Assembly: GCF_001418655.1 (NCBI RefSeq)
Contig: NZ_LIQZ01000182.1
Location: 1-64,000, forward strand
Origin: Streptomyces phaeochromogenes
Lineage (GTDB): Bacteria; Actinomycetota; Actinomycetes; Streptomycetales; Streptomycetaceae
Direction of reading: 5' to 3'
Length of the DNA stretch: 64,000 bases
The notes under the pieces are model-generated. The model did not search any database, was not told the origin of the DNA, and worked only from the letters and a program-made list of their open reading frames with translations. Both the position numbers and the translations under genes were made by a program. Below are positions 1 through 7,126 of the stretch, in pieces. Numbering within the stretch: position 1 is the stretch's first letter; each line of letters opens with the position of its first letter.

Positions 1-1
1 G

Positions 2-421
2 TACGGGCCCGACTTCCGTTACCGGCACTACGCGGCCGTCGAGACGCTGCCGTTCGCGGTGGGCGGGGCGGCGGGGGCCGGGGCGGTCATCGCGGCGGCG
101 CAGGTGCCGCCGGTGCGGCGGTGGCTGTCGGACCGGCTCAAGCCCGGCGACGGGCCCAGCGAGGAGAAGCGGGCGGAGAGTTGGTTCTCCGTGCGGTTCG
201 TCGGCGAGGGGGGTGGTCGGCGCGTGTTCACCGAGGTCTCCGGTGGGGATCCCGGGTACGGGGACACCGCGAAGATGCTGGCCGAGTCCGCGTTGTGCCT
301 TGCGTTCGACGAGCTTCCCTCGACGTCTGGGCAGGTGACGACGGCTGTTGCCATGGGGGACTCGCTGATTGAGCGGCTGCGGGGAGCTGGGATCAGTTTC
401 CGGGTTGCCGCCACGCGGTAG
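2..421 (+). CDS. Saccharopine dehydrogenase-like / trans-acting enoyl reductase family protein (C-terminal part)
   Basis: The reading frame is open from the first complete codon at position 2 to the TAG at 419-421, so only about the last 139 residues are present and the start lies outside the window. It begins Y-G-P-D-F-R-Y and runs through an Ala/Gly-rich hydrophobic stretch to a region around SWFSVRFVGEGGGRRVFTEV and a C-terminal segment TAKMLAESALCLAFDELP. This is the C-terminal half I associate with Streptomyces proteins annotated as saccharopine dehydrogenase NADP-binding or trans-acting enoyl reductase. The nucleotide-binding domain that would fix the family is not visible, so the call rests on tail similarity from memory. 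A PfkB kinase gene follows after 52 bp on the same strand. Confidence 0.55.
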   Translation, partial: YGPDFRYRHYAAVETLPFAVGGAAGAGAVIAAAQVPPVRRWLSDRLKPGDGPSEEKRAESWFSVRFVGEGGGRRVFTEVSGGDPGYGDTAKMLAESALCLAFDELPSTSGQVTTAVAMGDSLIERLRGAGISFRVAATR

Positions 422-473
422 TGCTCCGCGAGGCGCCCCGCGAGCCTGGACCCCGGCCACCACAGGAGTGCAC

Positions 474-1370
474 TTGAGCCGCGCGATCGACGTGCTCGTT
501 CTCGGTGGTGCCGGGGTCGACACCATCGTGTACGTGCCCGAGTTGCCGCTGCCCTTCGCCGACAGCCACATGGTGCCCGCGATCGAGACGCGGGCCGGGC
601 AGACCGGGGACTTCGTGGCGCTCGGGGTGCATGCGCTCGGGCTGCGGGCGCACCATCTCGACATGCTCGGTGAGGATCACGCGGGGGATCTGGTGCGGGC
701 GCTTCACCGCGACCGGGGTATCGCGCTCACCGAGGTTCCGCAGCCGGCCGGTACCAAGCGGGCGGTGAACCTCGTCGGGCCGGACGGGCGGCGGCTCTCG
801 CTGTACGACAGCACGCGCGCGCGGGAGGAGGACCGGCTGCCCCCGGAGACCGTACGGGCCCTCGCCGCGAGGAGCCGGCACGCGCATGTCTCCATCACGC
901 ACCCCTGCGCGTACGCCCTTCCGGAGCTGCGCGAGGCGGGGGTGAGCATCTCGACCGATCTGCACAACTGGGACGGTACGCAGGCGTATCACGAGGCGTT
1001 CGCGTACGAGGCCGACGTCGTGTTCCTGTCGGCGGCCGAGCTGGCGGACCCGGAGCGGACCATGCGGCGGATCGCCGAGCGGGGCCGGGCCGAGGTGGTC
1101 GTCGCGACCGCCGGGGCCGAGGGCGCGTACCAGTTGCTGGACGGTGAACTGACCCGCATCCCGGCCGTCACGCCGAGCGCGCCGGTCGTGGACTCGAACG
1201 GGGCCGGGGACGCCTTCGCGGCGGGCTATCTCTTCGGCCGGCTGAGCGGCGAACCGCCCGAGCGGTGCGGGCTCTTCGGCGCGATCGCCGGGGCGTACGC
1301 GTGCACGGTGCCGGCCACACGGGCCGACGTCATCGGCCGCGAGGAACTGCTCAGAGCGGCCACCCCATGA
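474..1370 (+). CDS. PfkB family carbohydrate kinase
   Basis: About 298 residues of the ribokinase/PfkB fold, expected to phosphorylate a sugar or nucleoside with ATP in the cytoplasm. An N-terminal strand with GGAGVDTIVYVPELP precedes a glycine-containing substrate region (TRAGQTGDFVALGVHALGL, resembling PfkB signature 1). The C-terminal signature VDSNGAGDAFAAGYL carries the anion-hole GAGD and catalytic Asp. I place the start at TTG 474 because AGGAG (464-468) lies 5 bp upstream; an in-frame GTG at 468 overlaps that site and is less likely. The substrate cannot be read from sequence. The last 20 bp overlap the end of a small membrane-protein gene on the other strand. Confidence 0.85.
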   Translation: MSRAIDVLVLGGAGVDTIVYVPELPLPFADSHMVPAIETRAGQTGDFVALGVHALGLRAHHLDMLGEDHAGDLVRALHRDRGIALTEVPQPAGTKRAVNLVGPDGRRLSLYDSTRAREEDRLPPETVRALAARSRHAHVSITHPCAYALPELREAGVSISTDLHNWDGTQAYHEAFAYEADVVFLSAAELADPERTMRRIAERGRAEVVVATAGAEGAYQLLDGELTRIPAVTPSAPVVDSNGAGDAFAAGYLFGRLSGEPPERCGLFGAIAGAYACTVPATRADVIGREELLRAATP

Positions 1371-1497
1371 CCGTGTAGATCATCCCGGCTATCCAGGCGA
1401 CTCCGGCGAGGACGGCGAGGAGCAGTCCGGCCATCACGGCCCGCTCGACGGGCTGGGTGGGGCTGGTGGCGGGCTTCGGGGCGCGGTGTGTCGTCAT
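1351..1497 (-). CDS. Small single-pass membrane protein (48 aa)
   Basis: The minus strand encodes MTTHRAPKPATSPTQPVERA, then the hydrophobic helix VMAGLLLAVLAGVAWIAGMI and the short tail YTVMGWPL with a TGA stop. A Pro/Thr-rich polar N-terminus, one transmembrane helix and a Trp-containing tail are typical of small Streptomyces membrane proteins. It starts 128 bp downstream of the endonuclease V stop on the same strand and overlaps the end of the PfkB gene by 20 bp. The ribosome site is weak. The upstream region carries a regularly spaced TACTCAG repeat that may regulate it. I recognise no function. Confidence 0.6.
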   Translation of the reverse strand: MTTHRAPKPATSPTQPVERAVMAGLLLAVLAGVAWIAGMIYTVMGWPL

Positions 1498-1543
1498 GCG
1501 TCACAGCCTGCCGATCATGCCGGGGGCCCGGCATCCGTACAGA

Positions 1544-1603
1544 TACTCAGAACCGGTACTCAGAAGGCGTACTCAGAAACCGGCGCCGAGTACGCGTACT
1601 CAG
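1544..1603 (-). promoter_or_regulatory. Phased TACTCAG (CTGAGTA) repeat array upstream of the small membrane protein
   Basis: TACTCAG occurs at 1544-1550, 1557-1563, 1570-1576 and 1597-1603. The first three are exactly 13 bp apart and the fourth 27 bp further on; the fourth is part of the palindrome GAGTACGCGTACTC. The array lies between the stop of endonuclease V and the start of the 48-aa protein, both on the minus strand. A multi-copy operator is the simplest reading; the binding protein is unknown. Confidence 0.4.
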
Positions 1604-1625
1604 GGGCCGCCCTCAGGGGTCGTCC

Positions 1626-2318
1626 TCAGGCGGCCGTCGCCTTCAGCGCGCGTCGGCACAGGGCGTCCGCGTGCCTGGTCGTCTCCGGTTGGCGGAAGCG
1701 CGGCGCGAGATGGAGGGTGTGGGCGCAAGCGGTGTCCAGGGTCACCCGGTGGCCGACGGAGACGAACACCGGCTTGACGCCCGGCTGGGTGCGCAGCGCC
1801 CGGCCGACCTCCTCCTCGCCCGCGAGCAGCGGTGAGGCGGATCCGCGTGGGGCGCCCGGCTCCTCGTACGTGAAGGTGAACGGGTTCTTGGCGACGCCGA
1901 CCGTCGGAAGGCCGGTGAGGACGCCGAGGTGGCTGGCCAGGCCGAAGCGGCGCGGGTGGGCGAGACCGTAGCCGTCGCAGACGACCAGGCCCGGTGCGCA
2001 CGGCAGCGCTTCGAGGGCGGCCAGGACGGCCGGGATCTCCCGGAAGGCCAGCAGCCCGGGGACGTACGGGAACGGCACCTGTCCCACGGCCGTGGCCTCG
2101 GCGACCACGTCGAGGGTCGACGCGTCGAGCACGACGGCCGCGGCCACGACGACATCGCGCTCGTCGTCGTACGCCACGTCGACCCCGGTCACCCGGCCGG
2201 TTCCCGGCGGCGGCCCGGGCTCGTCGAGCACCACCCGCCCCCGCAACTCGTCCTGCACGGCCCGGGCCTGGTCCTCGGTGGCGGGCCAGCCCGCGGGGAT
2301 GCGTACGGTCGTCGTCAT
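1626..2318 (-). CDS. nfi: Endonuclease V (deoxyinosine 3'-endonuclease)
   Basis: 230 residues, the normal size for this DNA-repair nuclease, which nicks DNA one nucleotide 3' of hypoxanthine (deoxyinosine). Visible family motifs in order: GVDVAYDDE with the first catalytic Asp (about residues 45-53), YVPGLLAFREIPAVL with the catalytic Glu, CDGYGLAHPRRFGLASHLGV with the second catalytic Asp and the conserved His, GVAKNPF, and the C-terminal SVGHRVTLDTA. All acidic residues expected for Mg binding are present. ATG start at 2318. It is a stand-alone gene facing away from the upstream beta-propeller gene's coding direction only by strand sharing, with a 79-bp gap. Confidence 0.93.
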   Translation of the reverse strand: MTTTVRIPAGWPATEDQARAVQDELRGRVVLDEPGPPPGTGRVTGVDVAYDDERDVVVAAAVVLDASTLDVVAEATAVGQVPFPYVPGLLAFREIPAVLAALEALPCAPGLVVCDGYGLAHPRRFGLASHLGVLTGLPTVGVAKNPFTFTYEEPGAPRGSASPLLAGEEEVGRALRTQPGVKPVFVSVGHRVTLDTACAHTLHLAPRFRQPETTRHADALCRRALKATAA

Positions 2319-2397
2319 GATGTGACGAGCGTACGACCCCGCGGCCGACGGTCACTTGCCGTACCCGTTCCGGTCCCGTTCGCCCGGGGGACCCCGG

Positions 2398-3585
2398 TCA
2401 GCGCTCCAGGCGGGCCACCCGGCCCTTCTCGCCGGAGGCCCAGCAGGCCCGGTCGGGGGTGCAGTCCACGGTGTCGTACGAGCCGGTGTCCACGGTGCGC
2501 CAGGTGCGGCCACCGTCCGTGGTGAGGTCGGTGCCGGTGGGGCCTACCGCGAGGGCCGACGTGCGGCTGTGCGGGAGCCAGGTGACGCCCGAGCGGTAGG
2601 CGGGCGGCGGTGTGCCGGCCGTCGTCCAGGTGCGGCCACCGTCGCGGCTGGTCGCGGCGGCCTGCGGGGAGGCCTGGTCGGCGCGGTAGTCGCCGCCGAC
2701 CGCGATGCCGTGCGTCCGGTCGCGGAAGGCGACGGCGAAGACGCCGCGCGCCGGGTCGCCCGCCGGGATCGGCGTGTCGGTGACCGTCCAGGTCAGGCCC
2801 CGGTCGGAGGAGTGCAGCACGCGCGCGCGTGCCGCTCCGCCGGTGGCCAGCCACACGTCCCGCGACCCCGAGCTCACCAGGCACTGTCCACTCGCCGCGA
2901 AGCCCGCCTCGCCCGGCTGGGCCGCGGGCATGCCGGCGCTCGGCAGCACCTTCCAGGAGCGTCCGCCGTCGCGGGTCGACAGGATGCGGAACTTGCCGTC
3001 CACCGGGTCGCTCATGGCCAGGCCGTGGCGGCTGTCGAAGAAGGTGATGCAGTCGTAGAAGGCCTTGGCGTCGGTGTTGCGGAACGACTCGGTCCAGGTC
3101 GCGCCGCCGTCCTCGGTCCGGAAGACCCTGGACGCCTCGCCCTCGCCGATGGCCAGCACCACGGCACGCCTGCCGTCGAAGGCCTCGATGTCGCGGAACT
3201 CCAACTCGGCGGCTCCCGGCGGCGATACGTTCCGCCAGTTCTTGCCGCCGTCGGCGGTGCGCAGCACGGTTCCCTTGGACCCGGCCAGCCAGGCGGTGTT
3301 CCGGCTGACGGCGGAGAGCCCGCGGAAGCGGACGTCCGCGCCGCTGTCCTTCAGCTCCCAGTGCGGCGCCTTCCCGCCACCGGAGCCGCTGCCCGGGCCG
3401 CCGCCCGGCCTGTTGTCCGCCACCTGGCCCGATCCCTGGTCCGGTCCGTGTGCCTGCGCGGGTGCCGTGAGCGTGGCGGCGAGTGCGAATCCGCACGCCG
3501 CCGCCGTCACCAGTCGCCTCGTGGATCCCGTACGGCCTGTGGATCTCGTATGTCTCGTGCGTCGCGTCTTCCCCAAGCCCCTCAT
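2398..3585 (-). CDS. Secreted BNR/YCF48-like beta-propeller protein
   Basis: About 395 residues. After an Arg-rich N-terminus there is a signal-peptide core LVTAAACGFALAATLTAPAQA with an AQA cleavage site. The mature protein contains repeated Asp-box (BNR) units such as SRDGGRTW, TRDGGRSWKVL, TEDGGATWTE and TADGGKNWR, the pattern of six- or seven-bladed propellers often annotated as oxidoreductase or photosystem II stability factor-like. No catalytic residues of sialidases stand out, so an enzymatic role is not supported. I chose ATG 3585 because it starts just before the signal peptide; an in-frame ATG at 3639 would add 18 residues. It is divergent from the SsgA-like gene and shares its 220-bp upstream region. 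Confidence 0.8.
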   Translation of the reverse strand: MRGLGKTRRTRHTRSTGRTGSTRRLVTAAACGFALAATLTAPAQAHGPDQGSGQVADNRPGGGPGSGSGGGKAPHWELKDSGADVRFRGLSAVSRNTAWLAGSKGTVLRTADGGKNWRNVSPPGAAELEFRDIEAFDGRRAVVLAIGEGEASRVFRTEDGGATWTESFRNTDAKAFYDCITFFDSRHGLAMSDPVDGKFRILSTRDGGRSWKVLPSAGMPAAQPGEAGFAASGQCLVSSGSRDVWLATGGAARARVLHSSDRGLTWTVTDTPIPAGDPARGVFAVAFRDRTHGIAVGGDYRADQASPQAAATSRDGGRTWTTAGTPPPAYRSGVTWLPHSRTSALAVGPTGTDLTTDGGRTWRTVDTGSYDTVDCTPDRACWASGEKGRVARLER

Positions 3586-3663
3586 GGCGGGCGAAGCTAG
3601 CCCACTCCCCCAGTGGCGTCCAGATGCCCCGGAAGGCATCGGCGGTCACTTGAGGAATCTTTG

Positions 3664-3699
3664 ATCACTTCCGTGATTGAAGGCGGTGACGGAGGTCAC
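3664..3699. promoter_or_regulatory. Two short palindromes in the divergent ssg / beta-propeller promoter region
   Basis: ATCAC-TTCC-GTGAT lies at 3664-3677 and GTGAC-GGAG-GTCAC at 3686-3699. Both have 5-bp arms and a 4-bp centre, with centres 22 bp apart. The second fits the CRP-type pattern GTG-N6-GNCAC. The pair could bind one regulator as two dimers on the same helix face; this is inference. Confidence 0.35.
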
Positions 3700-3807
3700 T
3701 CGAATTTCATGCACTTTCATGCGCACGGATCGGCCGGTTCGAGCGTCTCTACAAGTGCCCGGCTCATCCGTCCGCCGTTCGTCCAGCCGTCACAAGGGAG
3801 CAAGGCG

Positions 3808-4224
3808 TTGTCCACCGTCATCGAGCAGCCCGTAGAGGCCCGTCTCGTCGCCGCGGCTCCGCGGATGCCGAGCATTCCCGCAACCCTCCGGTACGACCCG
3901 CACGACCCCTTCGCCGTCCGCATGTCCTTCCCGGCCCCTGCCACGCTCGAAGGCGTGGACGTGATCTGGACCTTCGCCCGCGAGCTGCTCGCCTCGGGCC
4001 TGGAGGAGCCGGTGGGCCGCGGGGACGTCCGCGTGCGGCCGTACGGGTACGACCGCATCGTCCTGGAGTTCCACGCCCCCGAGGGCACCGCCGTGGTCCA
4101 CGTCCGCACGGGCGAGCTGCGGCGCTTCCTGGAGAGTACGACCCAGGTCGTGCCCTTCGGTCTGGAGCATCTGCACCAGGACCTGGACCAGCAGCTCGCC
4201 GAGCTGCTGCGGGACGCCTGCTGA
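3808..4224 (+). CDS. ssgD: SsgA-like sporulation/cell-division regulator (probably SsgD)
   Basis: 138 residues with the SsgA-like family pattern: RLVAAAPRMPSIPATLRYDPHDPFAVRMSF, then DVIWTFARELLASGLEEPVGRGDVRVRP and a C-terminal FLESTTQVVPFGLEHLHQDLD. These proteins localise peptidoglycan-synthesis and division functions in sporulating actinomycetes. The start is TTG 3808 with AAGGGAG (3794-3800) 7 bp upstream. The neighbours (GPP34 protein, ABC-F ATPase, UvrA-like protein) match what I remember around S. coelicolor SCO6722, which is ssgD, a paralogue linked to lateral-wall integrity. Family assignment is firm; the paralogue letter rests on remembered synteny and should be treated as about 70% likely. 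Confidence 0.88.
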   Translation: MSTVIEQPVEARLVAAAPRMPSIPATLRYDPHDPFAVRMSFPAPATLEGVDVIWTFARELLASGLEEPVGRGDVRVRPYGYDRIVLEFHAPEGTAVVHVRTGELRRFLESTTQVVPFGLEHLHQDLDQQLAELLRDAC

Positions 4225-4255
4225 CCCCTTCCGGAGAGATCCCGGAGAGGTCGGC

Positions 4256-4460
4256 GCCCCTTCCCCAGCAGGGTGTTGAGCTCGCCGTGGTCGAGTCCGC
4301 CGGCCGGCGACTCGTACGTTCCCGTGCCCAGCAGCTCCCGCGCGGCACGGCGGACAAGCGCGTGTGCGGCCTGCGCGATGCCCGCGCCGACACCGATCCG
4401 GGCGACGCCGAGTGAGGACAGCTCGGCGACGGACGGGGCGCCGGGTCCGACATCCCTCCG
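4256..4460 (-). pseudogene. C-terminal remnant of an isocitrate lyase / PEP mutase family gene
   Basis: The minus strand reads VGPGAPSVAELSSLGVARIG, VGAGIAQAAHALVRRAAREL, LGTGTYESPAGGLDHGELNT and LLGKG without interruption. This is the characteristic end of isocitrate lyase/phosphoenolpyruvate mutase family proteins (AGPGAPSVAEL, then GVxRxSVG, then the helix ALxLVRRAARELL). No barrel core, active-site KKCGH or start codon exists upstream, where the sequence runs within about 45 bp into the end of the GPP34 gene. It is therefore a truncated relic, not a working gene. Confidence 0.65.
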
Positions 4461-4494
4461 TGCCTCACCCGCGGGGCGGGGGCGGCTCCCGCGC

Positions 4495-5163
4495 TCAGCT
4501 TCCGGGCACCCCTGTCGTCGTCATCACCAGGACCACCGCCGAACGGACCTCCTGGACGGCCTTCTTCAAGGCGGGAGTGGTCGCCCCGCTGCGTTCGACC
4601 AGGTCCTCGATCCGCTGCTTGTACTGCCGCTGCTCCTTGCCCGACAGCAGGGTGCGCAGCTCGGCCCCGGCGGCGAGGGCGACGAGTGCCGCGTCCTGCT
4701 CGGGCACCTCCTCGACGGGCACGGGCCCCTCCAGTACCTCCCGGGCCTCCACGCGCAACGCGTCCACGACGGCGACGCGGTCGATCTCGTACTCCACGGA
4801 CGGGAACACCCCGAGCACCCGTGTCTTCTCCGCGCGCAGGTACCCGTCGGCGGCGAGCTGCGCCCGTACGGCGTCCAGGGTGACGCGGGCCCGCAGGCCG
4901 ACCCAGGTCTTCCACCTGTGCGGGCGGGACTCCTCGACGAGTTCCAGGAGCCCGTCGAGGACGGGGTCCCCGGTCTGGGCGTCGGGGTCCGTGGGCGTGG
5001 CGATGCCGTCCACGTCGGCGAGCAGCCCGCGCTGTGCCAGCTCGGTGAGGGCACCGGCCCGGACGAGATGGGGAAGGTGGGCGGCGTCGGTGACCTTCAG
5101 CTTCGTGGTGTCCCAGGCCAGCAGGTAGAGCCGGGCGGGCAACGAGAGGGAACCGGTGGGCAC
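4495..5163 (-). CDS. GPP34 family protein (Golgi phosphoprotein 3-like)
   Basis: 222 residues beginning MPTGSLSLPARLYLLAWDTT, the characteristic opening of bacterial GPP34 proteins, followed by helices rich in Leu and Ala (AAHLPHLVRAGALTELAQRG) and the C-terminal LLSGKEQRQYKQRIEDLV. The eukaryotic relatives bind phosphatidylinositol 4-phosphate and membrane proteins; in actinomycetes the family is expanded and the role is unclear, so no reaction is assigned. GTG start at 5163 with AGGAG 6 bp upstream. It is divergent from the ABC-F gene, whose promoter TTGACA lies only 45 bp from this start, so the two may share regulation. Confidence 0.85.
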   Translation of the reverse strand: MPTGSLSLPARLYLLAWDTTKLKVTDAAHLPHLVRAGALTELAQRGLLADVDGIATPTDPDAQTGDPVLDGLLELVEESRPHRWKTWVGLRARVTLDAVRAQLAADGYLRAEKTRVLGVFPSVEYEIDRVAVVDALRVEAREVLEGPVPVEEVPEQDAALVALAAGAELRTLLSGKEQRQYKQRIEDLVERSGATTPALKKAVQEVRSAVVLVMTTTGVPGS

Positions 5164-5207
5164 GGGGTCTCCTTGGTGCGGTCGAGGTGGGGGCTCACGT
5201 TAATTCG

Positions 5208-5236
5208 TTGACAGCCGTGAGAGCCCTTCGTACGGT
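5208..5236 (+). promoter_or_regulatory. Sigma-HrdB-type promoter of the ABC-F operon
   Basis: TTGACA at 5208-5213 and TACGGT at 5231-5236 are separated by exactly 17 bp, a near-ideal vegetative promoter. The predicted transcription start near 5243 gives an untranslated leader of about 240 bp before the ABC-F start codon, unusually long for Streptomyces. Confidence 0.65.
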
Positions 5237-5262
5237 GTATGACGGTTCTGTTGTCGCCGATT

Positions 5263-5323
5263 GGAGAAGGACGTTGCTCGTCTGAGGTCCTGAGACACCT
5301 CGTCACACACGTATCCGTGTGTG
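5263..5323 (+). promoter_or_regulatory. Candidate ribosome-mediated attenuator: three-codon leader frame and two hairpins
   Basis: GGAGAAGG (5263-5270) is correctly spaced for TTG 5274, which begins a minimal reading frame TTG-CTC-GTC-TGA (Met-Leu-Val-stop, 5274-5285). Two stems follow: GAGGT 5284-5288 with ACCTC 5297-5301, and the perfect 8-bp stem CACACACG 5304-5311 / CGTGTGTG 5316-5323 with loop TATC. ABC-F resistance genes are often induced by drug-stalled ribosomes on tiny leader frames; the arrangement here fits that, but function is inferred. Confidence 0.5.
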
Positions 5324-5484
5324 CGCAGCGTGCGACCTCGGCATTCGAGCCGTCCTTCGGAACAGGGCCTTCCCCTTCCCTCCGAGGATGCCTTGAGGAT
5401 CTCTGTCCGTCCTCTCGGCCGTCGTCGCCGCCCCGGTGTCTCGATACGCGTTGCCCTGACCGCATCAAGTACCGCGAGGCGCGT

Positions 5485-7116
5485 ATGTCAACCTTCCCCA
5501 CCTCCATCACCTGTACCTCCCTTTCCTTCGCCTGGCCGGACGGCACCTCCGTCTTCGACGATCTGCAGGTGGCTTTCGGACCCGGCAGAACCGGCCTCGT
5601 CGGCGTCAACGGATCAGGAAAATCAACCCTGTTGAAGCTGATCGCCGGGCAACTGACCCCGGCCGACGGCACCGTGCGTGTCGCGGGCGAGGTCGGCTAT
5701 CTGCCGCAGAACGTCACCCTGGACACCGGTCTGCGGGTCGACGAGGCGCTGGACATCGCCGCCAAGCGGACCGCGCTGCACGCCATCGAGGCGGGCGACG
5801 TGTCCGAGGCGCACTTCGACGTCGTGGGCGACGACTGGGACGTGGAGGAGCGAGCCGTCGCGACCCTCGGCGAACTCGGCCTCGGCCACATCGAGTTGGA
5901 CCGCACCATCGGCGAGGTCTCGGGCGGCGAGTCGGTGCTGCTGCGGCTGGCAGCGCTGCTGCTGCGCCGGCCCGACGTCCTCCTCCTCGACGAGCCCACC
6001 AACAACCTCGACCTGTACGCGCGCCGACGGCTGTACGCGGCCGTCGAAGCCTGGTCCGGAGTCATGATCGTGGTCAGCCACGACCGTGAACTCCTGGACC
6101 TGGTCGACCAGATCGCCGATCTGCGTTCCGGCGAGGTGACCTGGTACGGCGGCAACTACTCGGCGTACGAGGAGGCGCTCGCCACCGAGCAGGAGGCGGC
6201 CGAGCGCATGGTGCGTGTCGCCGAGTCCGATCTGAAGAAGCAGAAGCGTGAACTGGCCGAGGCGCAGGTCAAGTTGGCCCGGCGCAAGAAGTACGGACAG
6301 AAGATGTTCGAGCAGAAGCGCGAGCCGAAGATCGTCATGGGTGCCCGCAAACGGGCCGCCCAGGAGTCCGCGGGCAAGCACCGGATCATGCACGAGGAGA
6401 AACTCGCCGAGGCGAAGGAGCGCCTCGACGACGCCGTGGACGCGGTGCGGGACGACGACGAGATCCGCGTCGACCTGCCGTACACGGCCGTACCGCCGGG
6501 CCGGAACGTACTGACGCTCCTGGACCTGGAGTTGGCGTACGGCGCTAGCGTGGGCAGCTTCGATCTGCGCGGGCCCGAGCGGGTCGCGCTGATCGGGCGC
6601 AACGGGTCGGGCAAGACGACTCTGCTGCGGACGATCGCGGGAGAGCTGGAACCGGTCTCCGGGGAGGCGCGGGCACATGTGCCCCTGCGTTTCCTGCCGC
6701 AGCGGCTCGACGTGCTCGACGACGAGCTGACGGTCGCCGAGAACGTGGCCCGGTTCTCGCCCGGCGCCACCAACAATCGGGTCCGGGCGCGGCTGGCCCG
6801 CTTCCTGTTCCGGGGCGCGCGGGCCGACCAGCGGGCGGCGACGCTCTCCGGCGGCGAGCGGTTCCGGGCGGCCCTGGCCGCGCTGATGCTCGCCGAGCCC
6901 GCGCCGCAGGTCCTGATGCTGGACGAGCCGACCAACAACCTGGACATGGCGAGCGTGCGGCAGCTCACCACGGCCCTGGAGTCGTACGAGGGAGCGCTGA
7001 TCGTGGCCAGCCACGACGTGCCGTTCCTGGAGTCCATCGGGATCACCCGCTGGCTGCTGCTGGAAGGAGGAGAACTCAAGGAAATCACGCCAGAAGCTGT
7101 CGGGTATCCCGGCTAG
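5485..7116 (+). CDS. ABC-F ATPase, probable ribosome-protection antibiotic resistance protein
   Basis: 543 residues with two ABC domains in one chain and no membrane segments, the ABC-F layout. Domain 1: Walker A GVNGSGKST (residues 40-48), signature VSGGES, Walker B LLLDEPTNNLDL. The charged inter-domain linker with many Lys/Arg and Glu (EQEAAERMVRVAESDLKKQK onward) is the segment that reaches the peptidyl-transferase centre in resistance members. Domain 2: Walker A GRNGSGKTT, signature LSGGER, second DEPTNNLD. ATG 5485 is used because similarity begins there; upstream codons belong to the leader. Such proteins displace macrolide, lincosamide, streptogramin or pleuromutilin drugs from ribosomes. 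Position and neighbours recall S. coelicolor TiaA (SCO6720, from memory), but the drug spectrum cannot be read from sequence. Confidence 0.88.
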   Translation: MSTFPTSITCTSLSFAWPDGTSVFDDLQVAFGPGRTGLVGVNGSGKSTLLKLIAGQLTPADGTVRVAGEVGYLPQNVTLDTGLRVDEALDIAAKRTALHAIEAGDVSEAHFDVVGDDWDVEERAVATLGELGLGHIELDRTIGEVSGGESVLLRLAALLLRRPDVLLLDEPTNNLDLYARRRLYAAVEAWSGVMIVVSHDRELLDLVDQIADLRSGEVTWYGGNYSAYEEALATEQEAAERMVRVAESDLKKQKRELAEAQVKLARRKKYGQKMFEQKREPKIVMGARKRAAQESAGKHRIMHEEKLAEAKERLDDAVDAVRDDDEIRVDLPYTAVPPGRNVLTLLDLELAYGASVGSFDLRGPERVALIGRNGSGKTTLLRTIAGELEPVSGEARAHVPLRFLPQRLDVLDDELTVAENVARFSPGATNNRVRARLARFLFRGARADQRAATLSGGERFRAALAALMLAEPAPQVLMLDEPTNNLDMASVRQLTTALESYEGALIVASHDVPFLESIGITRWLLLEGGELKEITPEAVGYPG

Positions 7117-7126
7117 CTTCGGCGGT

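Noticed and set aside
5239..5484. Upstream start of the ABC-F protein at ATG 5239
   Set aside because: It would lie at or before the predicted transcription start, lacks a ribosome site, and adds 82 residues unlike any ABC-F protein.
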